From the NCBI GenBank assembly GCA_902803035.1, contig CADCON010000161.1:1-5963 (forward strand): a stretch of DNA of 5,963 nt. Direction: 5' to 3'. This DNA comes from an uncultured Ruminococcus sp. (GTDB taxonomy: Bacteria > Bacillota > Clostridia > Oscillospirales > Acutalibacteraceae). Below the pieces are notes generated by a model. It had not been told where the DNA came from, did no database searches, and saw only the letters and a program-made list of their open reading frames with translations. Positions 1 through 5,663 of this stretch are shown here, piece after piece (the stretch's first letter is position 1; the number at the start of each line of letters is the position of its first letter). A program made the position numbers and the translations under genes.

Positions 1-23
1 CCCGCTTGCATCTTTTCCGCCAT
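1..23 (-). CDS. Possible start of a truncated minus-strand gene (product unknown)
   Basis: An ATG at 23 to 21 on the minus strand opens a frame reading M-A-E-K-M-Q-A before the window ends. A GAGGA motif (complement of 36-40) lies 12 bases upstream, which is usable but longer than the best spacing. A second open frame, from an ATG at 78 to 76 and beginning MKPKPQAILC, also reaches the edge but has no Shine-Dalgarno sequence. With only seven codons visible nothing can be said about function. If real, it would lie downstream of the small acidic protein gene in the same direction, about 120 bases away. This is a tentative call. Confidence 0.3.
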
Positions 24-144
24 ATTTTGCCAAAATCCTCGTTAATACACAAAGTATTGCCTGCGGTTTTGGCTTCATCTGGCGAAAGATCTGACGGCGC
101 GGTACGTACACGCGCAGATACTGAACAGGCTCTTAACAGATTGC
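24..144. other. Short intergenic stretch without a supported gene
   Basis: About 120 bases follow the stop codon of the small acidic protein gene on the minus strand. I see a short GC-rich inverted repeat (GCGCG/CGCGC around 95-115), but no run of T follows it, so it does not qualify as an intrinsic terminator. No convincing -35/-10 pair is visible for the possible gene at the left edge. Transcription may therefore continue leftward out of the window. Confidence 0.4.
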
Positions 145-603
145 TCAGTGATGGTGGTGATGACCGCAGCAGCAATCGTCGTCATCATCGCCGTCCTGGT
201 GAGAGTGGGGAAGATCGCCGTAGAACGCGGCTTCAAAATCCTCGTCAAATTCAATGCCTTCCTCCAGCATGGTCATCTGGTCGTAGGTGTAGGCGGGATT
301 GATGAAGGAAAGCACGTCCTCGATGATGCTGCAATAGCCCTGAAGATACTGCGCGCGCGGGTCGTCCTCGTCAAGCCCGAAAAGCTCATCGCCTTTTTCC
401 AGGCTGATTTCGTCGTATTTTCCGATGAATTCGGCTTCCGTGAGCGTTTCCATGTCCTCCCGCATCTCGGTGAGCGCGTCGCAGGTACCCCTGTTGTAAT
501 CCTCAAATCCGACGGCGTCCGCGATGTCTTCGCGGGCATGAAAGCCGAGCATCCGTTTGGTGATATCCATGATCGTCAGTTCGCAGACTTTTCTGTCATT
601 CAT
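145..603 (-). CDS. Small acidic protein of unknown function with Asp5-Cys3-Gly-His5 C-terminal tail
   Basis: I do not recognise the family of this 152-residue protein. The body (residues 1-130) is strongly acidic, rich in Glu, Asp and Met, and probably mostly helical, with no signal peptide or membrane segment. After a PHSHQDG linker the last 14 residues are five Asp, three Cys, one Gly and five His, ending directly at the TGA stop. Such clusters of His and Cys are potential ligands for Ni, Zn or Cu, as in the His-rich tails of nickel chaperones, but that role here is inference. The start is supported by an AGGGAG motif nine bases before the ATG. The gene begins 16 bp after argS stops and on the same strand, so it is probably the last gene of the ddl-argS transcript. 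Base composition is like its neighbours. Confidence 0.82.
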   Translation of the reverse strand: MNDRKVCELTIMDITKRMLGFHAREDIADAVGFEDYNRGTCDALTEMREDMETLTEAEFIGKYDEISLEKGDELFGLDEDDPRAQYLQGYCSIIEDVLSFINPAYTYDQMTMLEEGIEFDEDFEAAFYGDLPHSHQDGDDDDDCCCGHHHHH

Positions 604-619
604 CTTTTTTCACTCCCTG

Positions 620-2332
620 TCAGTTTTCTTCCGCCAGCATCTGCTCCGGCGCGGTGACCTTCAGCATGGCGAGTATATTGGCAATGACCTGACGCACGCA
701 GTCGCAGAGAAGCAGGCGCGCGGCGGTGAGATTGTCGTCCTCGTTGCCGAGTACGCGGCAGTCGTGATAGAATTTATGGTATTTTGACGCAAGCTCTATG
801 ACATAGCGCGTCATTCTGGACGGGTCGTAATCCTTTGCCGCCGCGATGATCTCATTGGGCAGGGAAGAGAGATAGCGTATCAGCTCCACCTCGGAGGGAT
901 GCGTCAGCAGGTCAAGGGCTTCGGGAGAAACCGCGCCGGGATCAAATTTTGCGGCTTCCTCGCGGCGGAAGATCGAGCAGATCCTGGCGTGGGCGTACTG
1001 CACGTAGTAGACGGGATTCTGCGAATCCTCGCGCACGGCCAGTCCCATGTCGAAGTCCATCGCGGTGTTGGCTTCGCGCATATTGAAGATAAATCTCGCC
1101 GCGTCAACCGATATCTCGTCCAGAAGGTCGGCAAGCTGAATGGCCTTGCCGGTGCGCTTGCTGACTACGACCAGAACGCCGTTGTCCATCAGTCGGACAA
1201 GCTGCATCAGAACGACGTGCAGCTTTGAGCCGTCCAGCCCCAGCGCGTCCATTGCGCCCTTCATGCGGGCGACATGACCGTGATGATCCGCGCCCCAGAC
1301 GTCGATGCAGACGTCAAATCCGCGCTTTTCAAATTTGTTGCGGTGATAGGCGATATCGGCCGCGAAGTAGGTGGGATTGCCGTTGGCGCGGATCAGCACC
1401 TCGTCCTTCTCGCTGCCGAATTCGGTGGCCTTGTACCAGAGCGCGCCGTCCTTCTCGTAGGTCAGTCCCTTTCCGGTGAGAATGTCGATGACCTCACGCA
1501 CCTCCCCGTCATTGTGGAGGGAGCTTTCCAGGAACCATGTGTCATAGGTAATGCGGTACTTGGCTATGTCGGCCTTCATTCTGGCGATGTTTTTGGGAAG
1601 GGCGTAATCGACCAGCGCCTTGCGGCGGTCGTCTTCCGGCTTGTCGAGGAAGCTGTCGCCGTGAATCCCGGCAAATTCCCTGGCAAGCTCGGTGATATCG
1701 GCTCCGTGGTAGGAATCCTCCGGCAGTTCCACCGCGTCCTCGCCCCTGAAAAGCTGCTGGTAGCGGATATCCAGCGAAAGGGCGAATTTCTGAATCTGGT
1801 TGCCCGCGTCGTTAATGTAGAATTCGCGCTCCACGTAGTAGCCGGCGTATTCCAGCACGGCGGCAAGGCAGTCGCCGAGCGCGCCGCCGCGGGAATTGCC
1901 GATATGCATCGGCCCCGTCGGATTGGCGGAAACGAATTCCACCAGCACGCGCTTGCCCTTGCCGAAGTCGGATTTGCCGTAGTCGGCTCCGTCCTGATGA
2001 ATGCCGAGAAGCACCTCGCTGAAATAACGGCGGCTGACGAAGAAATTGATGAAGCCGGGGCCGGCGACCTCCGCCCGCTCGATGAGCGTGCCTGTGAAGT
2101 CCATTCGCTCGCGGATGATTTCGGCAATCTTGCGGGGCGGCATACGGAACGCCTTGGCGGAAACCATCGCGGCATTGGTGGCAAAGTCGCCGAAGGACGG
2201 ATCGGCGGGGGTTTCTATCGAAAAGGCGGGAGCGGGAACGGCGGGGATCGCTTCGTCCGCAACCGCTCTGCCCATCGCCGCGAGAATGATTTCCTTTATC
2301 TCGGCGTGTATTACTTGAATTGAATTGGTCAT
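620..2332 (-). CDS. argS: Arginyl-tRNA synthetase
   Basis: This cytoplasmic class I aminoacyl-tRNA synthetase charges tRNA-Arg with arginine using ATP. The 570 residues match the usual bacterial length. In order: an N-terminal tRNA-contacting domain (about 1-105, including GDFATNAAM and GPGFINF); the Rossmann catalytic core with ANPTGP (136-141) and the HIGH-type signature as HIGN (143-146); FYINDAGNQ (171-179); WGADHHGH (346-353); the KMSKS-type loop as VVSKRTGK (389-396); and a helical anticodon-binding domain from NPVYYVQYAHAR (439-450) to the C-terminal APEQM. The first Lys-Met of the KMSK signature is replaced by Val-Val, while the second Lys remains; ArgRS enzymes are known to vary in this loop. 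Its ATG overlaps the DUF1934 stop as ATGA, indicating translational coupling. An AAAGGAA motif lies upstream with a rather long spacer of about 13 bases. Confidence 0.97.
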   Translation of the reverse strand: MTNSIQVIHAEIKEIILAAMGRAVADEAIPAVPAPAFSIETPADPSFGDFATNAAMVSAKAFRMPPRKIAEIIRERMDFTGTLIERAEVAGPGFINFFVSRRYFSEVLLGIHQDGADYGKSDFGKGKRVLVEFVSANPTGPMHIGNSRGGALGDCLAAVLEYAGYYVEREFYINDAGNQIQKFALSLDIRYQQLFRGEDAVELPEDSYHGADITELAREFAGIHGDSFLDKPEDDRRKALVDYALPKNIARMKADIAKYRITYDTWFLESSLHNDGEVREVIDILTGKGLTYEKDGALWYKATEFGSEKDEVLIRANGNPTYFAADIAYHRNKFEKRGFDVCIDVWGADHHGHVARMKGAMDALGLDGSKLHVVLMQLVRLMDNGVLVVVSKRTGKAIQLADLLDEISVDAARFIFNMREANTAMDFDMGLAVREDSQNPVYYVQYAHARICSIFRREEAAKFDPGAVSPEALDLLTHPSEVELIRYLSSLPNEIIAAAKDYDPSRMTRYVIELASKYHKFYHDCRVLGNEDDNLTAARLLLCDCVRQVIANILAMLKVTAPEQMLAEEN

Positions 2333-2742
2333 TGTGTCTGATCGTTCCTTTCTTCGGGTATCAGCAGCATTGTCACCGTGTTGGTCTGCGGCTGACCGTC
2401 TATATGCACCTGCGCTGTGTATTCCAGCATTCCGCCCTCCTCGCTGAGCGAATGCGACGCGCTCCGGAGCGTGAATTGCATGGGAATGCTGCCGTAGGGA
2501 GTTTCGCAGTCGACGCTGTGAGGAAAACCGTCCTGCAGAATAATGGTGAAGGAATGGCGCCGGCGGATTTCAATGCGGCCGTCGGGCAGAATCTTGACGA
2601 CTGTGAAGCCGGCTTCCTCATCGGTGTATTTGAGCCGGTGTACGCCGTTGTCGCAGGAATAGGCGCAGGGATAGCTGACTTCAATGGTGTCGTCGTAGTC
2701 GTCCGAACGGATGGCCGTGTGGATTTTAATGGTGTATTCCAT
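2329..2742 (-). CDS. DUF1934 / YwiB-like small beta-barrel protein
   Basis: This 137-residue protein resembles the DUF1934 family (Bacillus YwiB), predicted to be a cytoplasmic calycin-like beta-barrel of unknown function and typically found next to argS in Firmicutes. Visible family-like features are the N-terminal strand MEYTIKIHTAI, a short RIEIRRRHSF segment (56-65), the TPYGSIPM motif (81-88), and a final strand pair ending TMLLIPE (124-130). I chose the ATG at 2742 over a TTG at 2784: the longer form would add 14 atypical residues and overlap ddl by 38 bases. From the ATG the gene begins four bases after the ddl stop, with no strong Shine-Dalgarno site, suggesting translation coupled to ddl. 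Its stop overlaps the argS start as ATGA. The family call rests on motif memory and gene context. Confidence 0.85.
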   Translation of the reverse strand: MEYTIKIHTAIRSDDYDDTIEVSYPCAYSCDNGVHRLKYTDEEAGFTVVKILPDGRIEIRRRHSFTIILQDGFPHSVDCETPYGSIPMQFTLRSASHSLSEEGGMLEYTAQVHIDGQPQTNTVTMLLIPEERNDQTQ

Positions 2743-2746
2743 AGGC

Positions 2747-3835
2747 TTACAGGCTGTTTTCGCTGCGTTCGACCGCAAGGGCAATGAGTCTGTCGATCAG
2801 CTCGGTCTTGCCGATTCCCGAAGCCTCGAACAGCTTGGGATACATACTGATCTCGGTGAAGCCGGGGAGGGTGTTGGGCTCGTTGAGCATGGGCTGGCCG
2901 TCGCTCTTGCGTACAAGGAAGTCCACTCTCGCCAGACCTGAGCAGCCAAGCATCTTGTAAGCCTGAATCGCCCTCTTGCGGACAAGGGCGGAGGTTTCCT
3001 CGTCCAGACGGGCGGGAATGATCAGCTTGCTGTCTTCGTCGTTGTACTTGGCGTCGTAATCGTACCATTCGGCGGCGGGAATGATTTCGCCCACCACAGA
3101 AGCAATCGGCTCGTCGTTGCCGAGAACGGCGACTTCGACCTCCTGACCGGAAATGTTTTCTTCTACCACGATCTTGCGGTCATGCTCCGCCGCGAAGCGC
3201 ACCGCGTCGATGACGTCGCCGCGCCGGTCGCATTTGCTGATGCCGACGGAGGAACCGGCGTTGGCCGGCTTGACGAAGCAGGGATAGCCCAGCTCGTCCT
3301 CTATCTGGTCGAGTATTCTGTCCATATGCTTCTCAAAATAGGGGGCGAAGAACCAGATGAATTTCGCCTGCGGGATGCCCGCGTAATCCAGAATGGTGTT
3401 GGTGAGGGCCTTGTCAAGACAGACCGCGGAGGAAGCCGCGTCGCAGCCGACGCAGGGAATCTGCGCCAGCGCGCAAAGCCCCTGAATGGTGCCGTCCTCG
3501 CCGTTCTTGCCGTGCATGACAGGAAATACGGCGTCAAGGCGCAGTTTTTCCGCGCCGCCTTCCCGCATGACGATCATGCCGTGCAGCGCGGCGTCGGGGA
3601 CAATGAAGGCCTGCGTGGTCTTGCCGGATGTTTCCCATTGGCCGCCGGCGATCTGATCGACGGCTCCCTCATAAAGATACCAGTTTCCGCTCTTGGTGAT
3701 GCCGATCATATATACGTTGTACTTTTCTCTGTCAATGTTGTCGAGCACCATGGTGACCGAAACCCTTGAAACCTCGTGCTCCGAAGACTTTCCGCCGAAA
3801 ATGACGGCGACATTCATTTTTTCCGTATGGTTCAT
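2747..3835 (-). CDS. ddl: D-alanine--D-alanine ligase
   Basis: This ATP-grasp enzyme joins two D-alanines in the cytoplasm to give the dipeptide that MurF adds to the peptidoglycan precursor. The 362 residues fit the family. Visible features are the N-terminal AVIFGGKSSEHEVS (10-23), HGKNGEDGTIQG (108-119), the CLDK segment (139-142), FVKPANAGSSVGI (187-199) of the ATP-grasp fold, and LNEPNTLPGFTEISMYPK (317-334), whose Glu319 and Asn321 match the metal ligands. The omega loop reads YDYDAKY (258-264), the Tyr-type loop of true D-Ala-D-Ala ligases, not the VanA-type D-Ala-D-Lac loop, so I do not expect vancomycin resistance from it. Pro320 replaces the usual Val/Ile in the N-E-x-N motif. A GGGAGGA site (complement of 3848-3854) lies 12 bases before the ATG; a second Met at residue 7 is a less likely start. 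The gene has its own promoter and leads the operon. Confidence 0.97.
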   Translation of the reverse strand: MNHTEKMNVAVIFGGKSSEHEVSRVSVTMVLDNIDREKYNVYMIGITKSGNWYLYEGAVDQIAGGQWETSGKTTQAFIVPDAALHGMIVMREGGAEKLRLDAVFPVMHGKNGEDGTIQGLCALAQIPCVGCDAASSAVCLDKALTNTILDYAGIPQAKFIWFFAPYFEKHMDRILDQIEDELGYPCFVKPANAGSSVGISKCDRRGDVIDAVRFAAEHDRKIVVEENISGQEVEVAVLGNDEPIASVVGEIIPAAEWYDYDAKYNDEDSKLIIPARLDEETSALVRKRAIQAYKMLGCSGLARVDFLVRKSDGQPMLNEPNTLPGFTEISMYPKLFEASGIGKTELIDRLIALAVERSENSL

Positions 3836-3879
3836 AGCTGTGATCCATCCTCCCGATTTTTTTATGGGTATTTCTTTAT

Positions 3880-3908
3880 ATTATACTATAAAAAAACGCA
3901 GGATGCAA
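3880..3908 (-). promoter_or_regulatory. Predicted sigma-A promoter of the ddl operon
   Basis: On the minus strand, TTGCAT (3908 to 3903) and TATAAT (3885 to 3880) are separated by exactly 17 bases. The -10 box is a perfect match and the -35 keeps the TTG core. Transcription would start near 3873, leaving a leader of roughly 38 bases that includes the strong ddl ribosome binding site. It lies between the HAD gene and ddl, so the ddl group can be transcribed independently of the HAD gene. No terminator is obvious between the two genes, so read-through from the HAD promoter is also possible. Confidence 0.75.
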
Positions 3909-3962
3909 TAGCTTTGCCGTTGAAACTTGCGCTTTTTGGGTGGATTTTTGATAATGCGCGGC

Positions 3963-4592
3963 TCATAACACCCTTCTGACCACCCGGGGAAGCTCTGTGA
4001 CGGAATGGATGACGGCGGCGGCGGAAATCTCCCTGCCGAAGCCGTATGCCGCCCAGATGAACGGAACGCCGGCCTTCTCGGCCGCTGCGCGGTCAAGCTC
4101 GGTGTCGCCCACATAGACGGCGGACGCCAGGTGATTTCTCTCCATGACCAGACGGATGTTCTGCGACTTGGGCAGTCCCGTCCCTCCGTAGCATTCGTGA
4201 TCGTCGAAGTAGTTCCGCAGGCCGTGGTAGTCGAGAAATATGTCGAGATAATCTGTCGCGCAGTTGCTCACCACGGCGAGAAGGAATTCCCGCCCCAGTC
4301 CGGCCAGCGTGTCCGCCAATCCGGGATAAAGCAGACCTCCATGCGCCGCCAGGTACGTGTTTTCCTCCACGCAGCATTCGGCAAAGACGCGCATGGCCTT
4401 TTCATGCTCCATATCCGGCAGCATCATGGCGGCTATCATGTCGGGCGTTTTCCCCATGAATGAATTCATCTGCTCCACCGTGACGGACGGAAGCCCCTTG
4501 CGGGCAAGCACCTGGTTCCAAGCCGGGACTATCTGAGAGGATGTGCTCCAGAGTGTGCCGTCCAGATCGAAGATGACAGCTTTGTTTTTCAT
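3963..4592 (-). CDS. HAD-superfamily hydrolase, subfamily IA (phosphoglycolate phosphatase-like)
   Basis: This 209-residue soluble protein is a haloacid dehalogenase-type phosphatase. All four motifs are present: motif I FDLDGT with nucleophile Asp9 and acid/base Asp11; motif II VVSNC with Ser109; motif III Lys142 in GLPKSQN; and motif IV GDTELD with Asp163 and Asp167 for magnesium. Residues about 15-85 between motifs I and II form the helical C1 cap typical of phosphoglycolate phosphatase, beta-phosphoglucomutase and PpaX-like enzymes. The substrate cannot be read from the sequence; a small phosphorylated metabolite is likely. The start is fixed by AAGGAG (complement of 4601-4606) eight bases before the ATG. 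It is transcribed from a consensus promoter in the divergent region, about 70 bases of leader upstream, and lies 127 bp before ddl. Confidence 0.93.
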   Translation of the reverse strand: MKNKAVIFDLDGTLWSTSSQIVPAWNQVLARKGLPSVTVEQMNSFMGKTPDMIAAMMLPDMEHEKAMRVFAECCVEENTYLAAHGGLLYPGLADTLAGLGREFLLAVVSNCATDYLDIFLDYHGLRNYFDDHECYGGTGLPKSQNIRLVMERNHLASAVYVGDTELDRAAAEKAGVPFIWAAYGFGREISAAAVIHSVTELPRVVRRVL

Positions 4593-4668
4593 GACGCATT
4601 CTCCTTCCCGCGTTTCACGTTGTGTTTTCGGTCGAAGAGGGATAATTAATCACATAATTGCACATAGT

Positions 4669-4697
4669 ATTATAGCATTAAAATATGTAAATGTCAA
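4669..4697 (-). promoter_or_regulatory. Full-consensus sigma-A promoter of the HAD gene
   Basis: On the minus strand, TTGACA (4697 to 4692) and TATAAT (4674 to 4669) are both perfect consensus hexamers separated by 17 bases, and the -10 is preceded by TGC, an extended -10 element. Transcription should begin near 4662. This is about as strong as a housekeeping promoter can look on paper, which is unusual for a phosphatase gene unless a repressor limits it. Confidence 0.9.
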
Positions 4698-4710
4698 TTT
4701 ATATAAAATG

Positions 4711-4730
4711 ATGACAAAATTATGACAAAA
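4711..4730 (+). repeat. Pair of ATGACAAAA direct repeats between the divergent promoters
   Basis: ATGACAAAA occurs at 4711-4719 and again at 4722-4730, an 11-bp period close to one helical turn. The pair sits just upstream of the -35 boxes of both promoters, a position suited to an activator or a shared repressor. The DNA here is A-rich, so chance or intrinsic curvature is also possible. The shorter ATGACAAA recurs at 4826 (just before the next start codon) and at 4908 (coding), which weakens its specificity. Confidence 0.5.
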
Positions 4731-4735
4731 AATAA

Positions 4736-4764
4736 TTGCAAAACGGGATAACATATGGTATAAT
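4736..4764 (+). promoter_or_regulatory. Predicted sigma-A promoter of the UPF0145-GtrA operon
   Basis: TTGCAA (4736-4741) and TATAAT (4759-4764) are separated by 17 bases, and TGG directly before the -10 box forms an extended -10 element. The predicted start near 4771 gives a leader of about 62 bases. A small hairpin (ACCGA 4773-4777 with TCGGT 4784-4788, six-base loop) would sit at the very 5' end of the RNA. Confidence 0.82.
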
Positions 4765-4832
4765 TATTAGCAACCGATGTCTTTCGGTGCTTCTTGTGAA
4801 AATATTAACGAAAATCAAAAGGGGAATGACAA

Positions 4833-5147
4833 ATGGTTGTTGTCAATACGGATTACATTTCGGGTCAGAAGCTCCAGACGCTTTCTATCGTAAGAGGGAG
4901 CGTTGTAATGACAAAGCATATCGGATCTGATATCGGCGCCTCCTTCAGAACGCTGGTGGGCGGCGAGATCAAGGCTTACACGGATATGCTCAACAACGCC
5001 CGCGAGATTGCCACCGCCAGAATGATGGAGGACGCGGCACGCTATGGGGCGGACGCCGTCGTCAACGTGAGATATACGACTTCTTCTGTGATGCAGGGCG
5101 CGTCCGAGATACTGGCTGTGGGAACGGCCGTCAAATTCGTCCAGTAA
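4833..5147 (+). CDS. UPF0145 / YbjQ-family protein
   Basis: This 104-residue protein matches the UPF0145 (YbjQ) family, small cytoplasmic proteins thought to form ring-like oligomers and of uncertain role. Family features are the N-terminal strand with the SGQKL turn (10-14), the IVRGSVV strand (19-25), FRTLVGGEIKAY (38-49), the long helix AREIATARMMEDAARYGADAVVNVRY (56-81) and the final GTAVKF strand (97-102). The family is often labelled heavy-metal-binding, but this copy has no Cys and only one His (residue 29), so metal binding is not supported by its sequence. The start is supported by AAAAGGGG ending eight bases before the ATG. It is the first gene of a plus-strand operon: the GtrA gene starts 15 bases after its stop. 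Confidence 0.9.
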   Translation: MVVVNTDYISGQKLQTLSIVRGSVVMTKHIGSDIGASFRTLVGGEIKAYTDMLNNAREIATARMMEDAARYGADAVVNVRYTTSSVMQGASEILAVGTAVKFVQ

Positions 5148-5162
5148 GCCGGGGTGCGCTGT

Positions 5163-5663
5163 ATGTCGGAAGAAAAGAAGAACGGCGTTCTCGCAAAAAT
5201 TCTGGCCATAGCGAAGGGCGAGGTGGTTTCCTACCTCTTCTTCGGGGTCTGCACGACGATCGTGAATATCGTGGTGTATCAGTTCTGCTGCTCGCTGCTG
5301 GAAATCCATGCGCTGATCTCCAATATATTCGCGTGGATTTTTGCCGTTGCCTTTGCCTATATCACCAACAGGCTTTTTGTTTTTCACAGCAAGGAGAATT
5401 CCCTGGGCGGAATTGCGCGGGAAGCCGGCTCTTTTGTCGGGGGAAGGCTCTTTTCGCTGGCGGTGGACGAGCTGATCATCTGGCTGATGGTGGACGTAAT
5501 GGGGTATATCTCCGTTGAACGCCTGATCGCGGATCTCTTCGGCTGGCCACTGAAGGACGCCAAGTCGTTCTTCGCCAAGATCTGTTCCAATGTCGTGGTC
5601 GTGTTGATGAATTACGTTCTGAGTAAGCTCATTATTTTCAGAAAAAGAGGAGAAGACGCATGA
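5163..5663 (+). CDS. GtrA-family four-helix membrane protein
   Basis: This 166-residue integral membrane protein belongs to the GtrA family, whose members are linked to moving or presenting polyprenyl-phosphate-linked sugars for cell-surface glycans or teichoic acid modification. Four hydrophobic segments are visible at about 22-44, 49-75, 92-115 and 137-159, the family's usual plan. Two signature ends are present: TNRLFVF (68-74) after helix 2 and NYVLSKLIIF (150-159) at helix 4, followed by a positive KRG tail. I chose the ATG at 5163, with GGGG eight bases upstream, over a GTG at 5154. No glycosyltransferase is in view, so the partner substrate is unknown. It starts 15 bp after the UPF0145 gene and overlaps the next gene by ATGA, indicating an operon. 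Confidence 0.93.
   Translation: MSEEKKNGVLAKILAIAKGEVVSYLFFGVCTTIVNIVVYQFCCSLLEIHALISNIFAWIFAVAFAYITNRLFVFHSKENSLGGIAREAGSFVGGRLFSLAVDELIIWLMVDVMGYISVERLIADLFGWPLKDAKSFFAKICSNVVVVLMNYVLSKLIIFRKRGEDA

Larger units (their letters stand above)
4593..4832. promoter_or_regulatory. AT-rich divergent promoter region
   Basis: This 240-bp gap separates the minus-strand HAD gene from the plus-strand UPF0145-GtrA operon. It is far richer in A and T than the coding DNA. It contains one promoter for each direction (-35 boxes about 38 bases apart), a pair of ATGACAAAA repeats between them, and a CACATA pair (4651-4656 and 4661-4666, 10-bp period) around the predicted start of the HAD transcript. The phased repeats could be binding sites for a shared regulator, but the regulator is unknown. 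No riboswitch or small RNA gene is recognisable. Confidence 0.7.

Noticed and set aside
91..120. A GCGCG/CGCGC inverted repeat after the acidic protein gene as a terminator
   Set aside because: The stem is only five base pairs and no T-run follows on the minus strand.
148..657. A 169-codon plus-strand open frame opposite the acidic protein, with hydrophobic N-terminus
   Set aside because: The hydrophobic start is only the antisense reading of the Asp/His-rich tail. The minus-strand gene has the better ribosome site and operon context.
1274..2323. A 349-codon plus-strand open frame opposite argS
   Set aside because: It lies entirely antisense to a clear argS gene, has no family-like motifs, and long antisense frames are expected in GC-rich coding DNA.
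2743..2784. A 14-residue N-terminal extension of the DUF1934 protein from a TTG
   Set aside because: It would overlap ddl by 38 bases, lacks a ribosome binding site and is not typical of the family.
2747..3835. Ddl as a VanA-type D-Ala-D-Lac ligase (vancomycin resistance)
   Set aside because: The omega loop has the Tyr-containing YDYDAKY form of ordinary D-Ala-D-Ala ligases, and no vanH or vanX gene is nearby.
4773..4788. The small hairpin at the 5' end of the UPF0145 transcript as a riboswitch or attenuator
   Set aside because: A five-base-pair stem with a six-base loop is too small for a riboswitch and no T-run or alternative structure is visible. It may at most stabilise the RNA.
4826..4930. 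An alternative ATG at 4826 in a different frame overlapping the UPF0145 start
   Set aside because: It is only one base from the AGGGG site, too close for initiation, and gives a short Cys/Arg-rich peptide without similarity to anything known.
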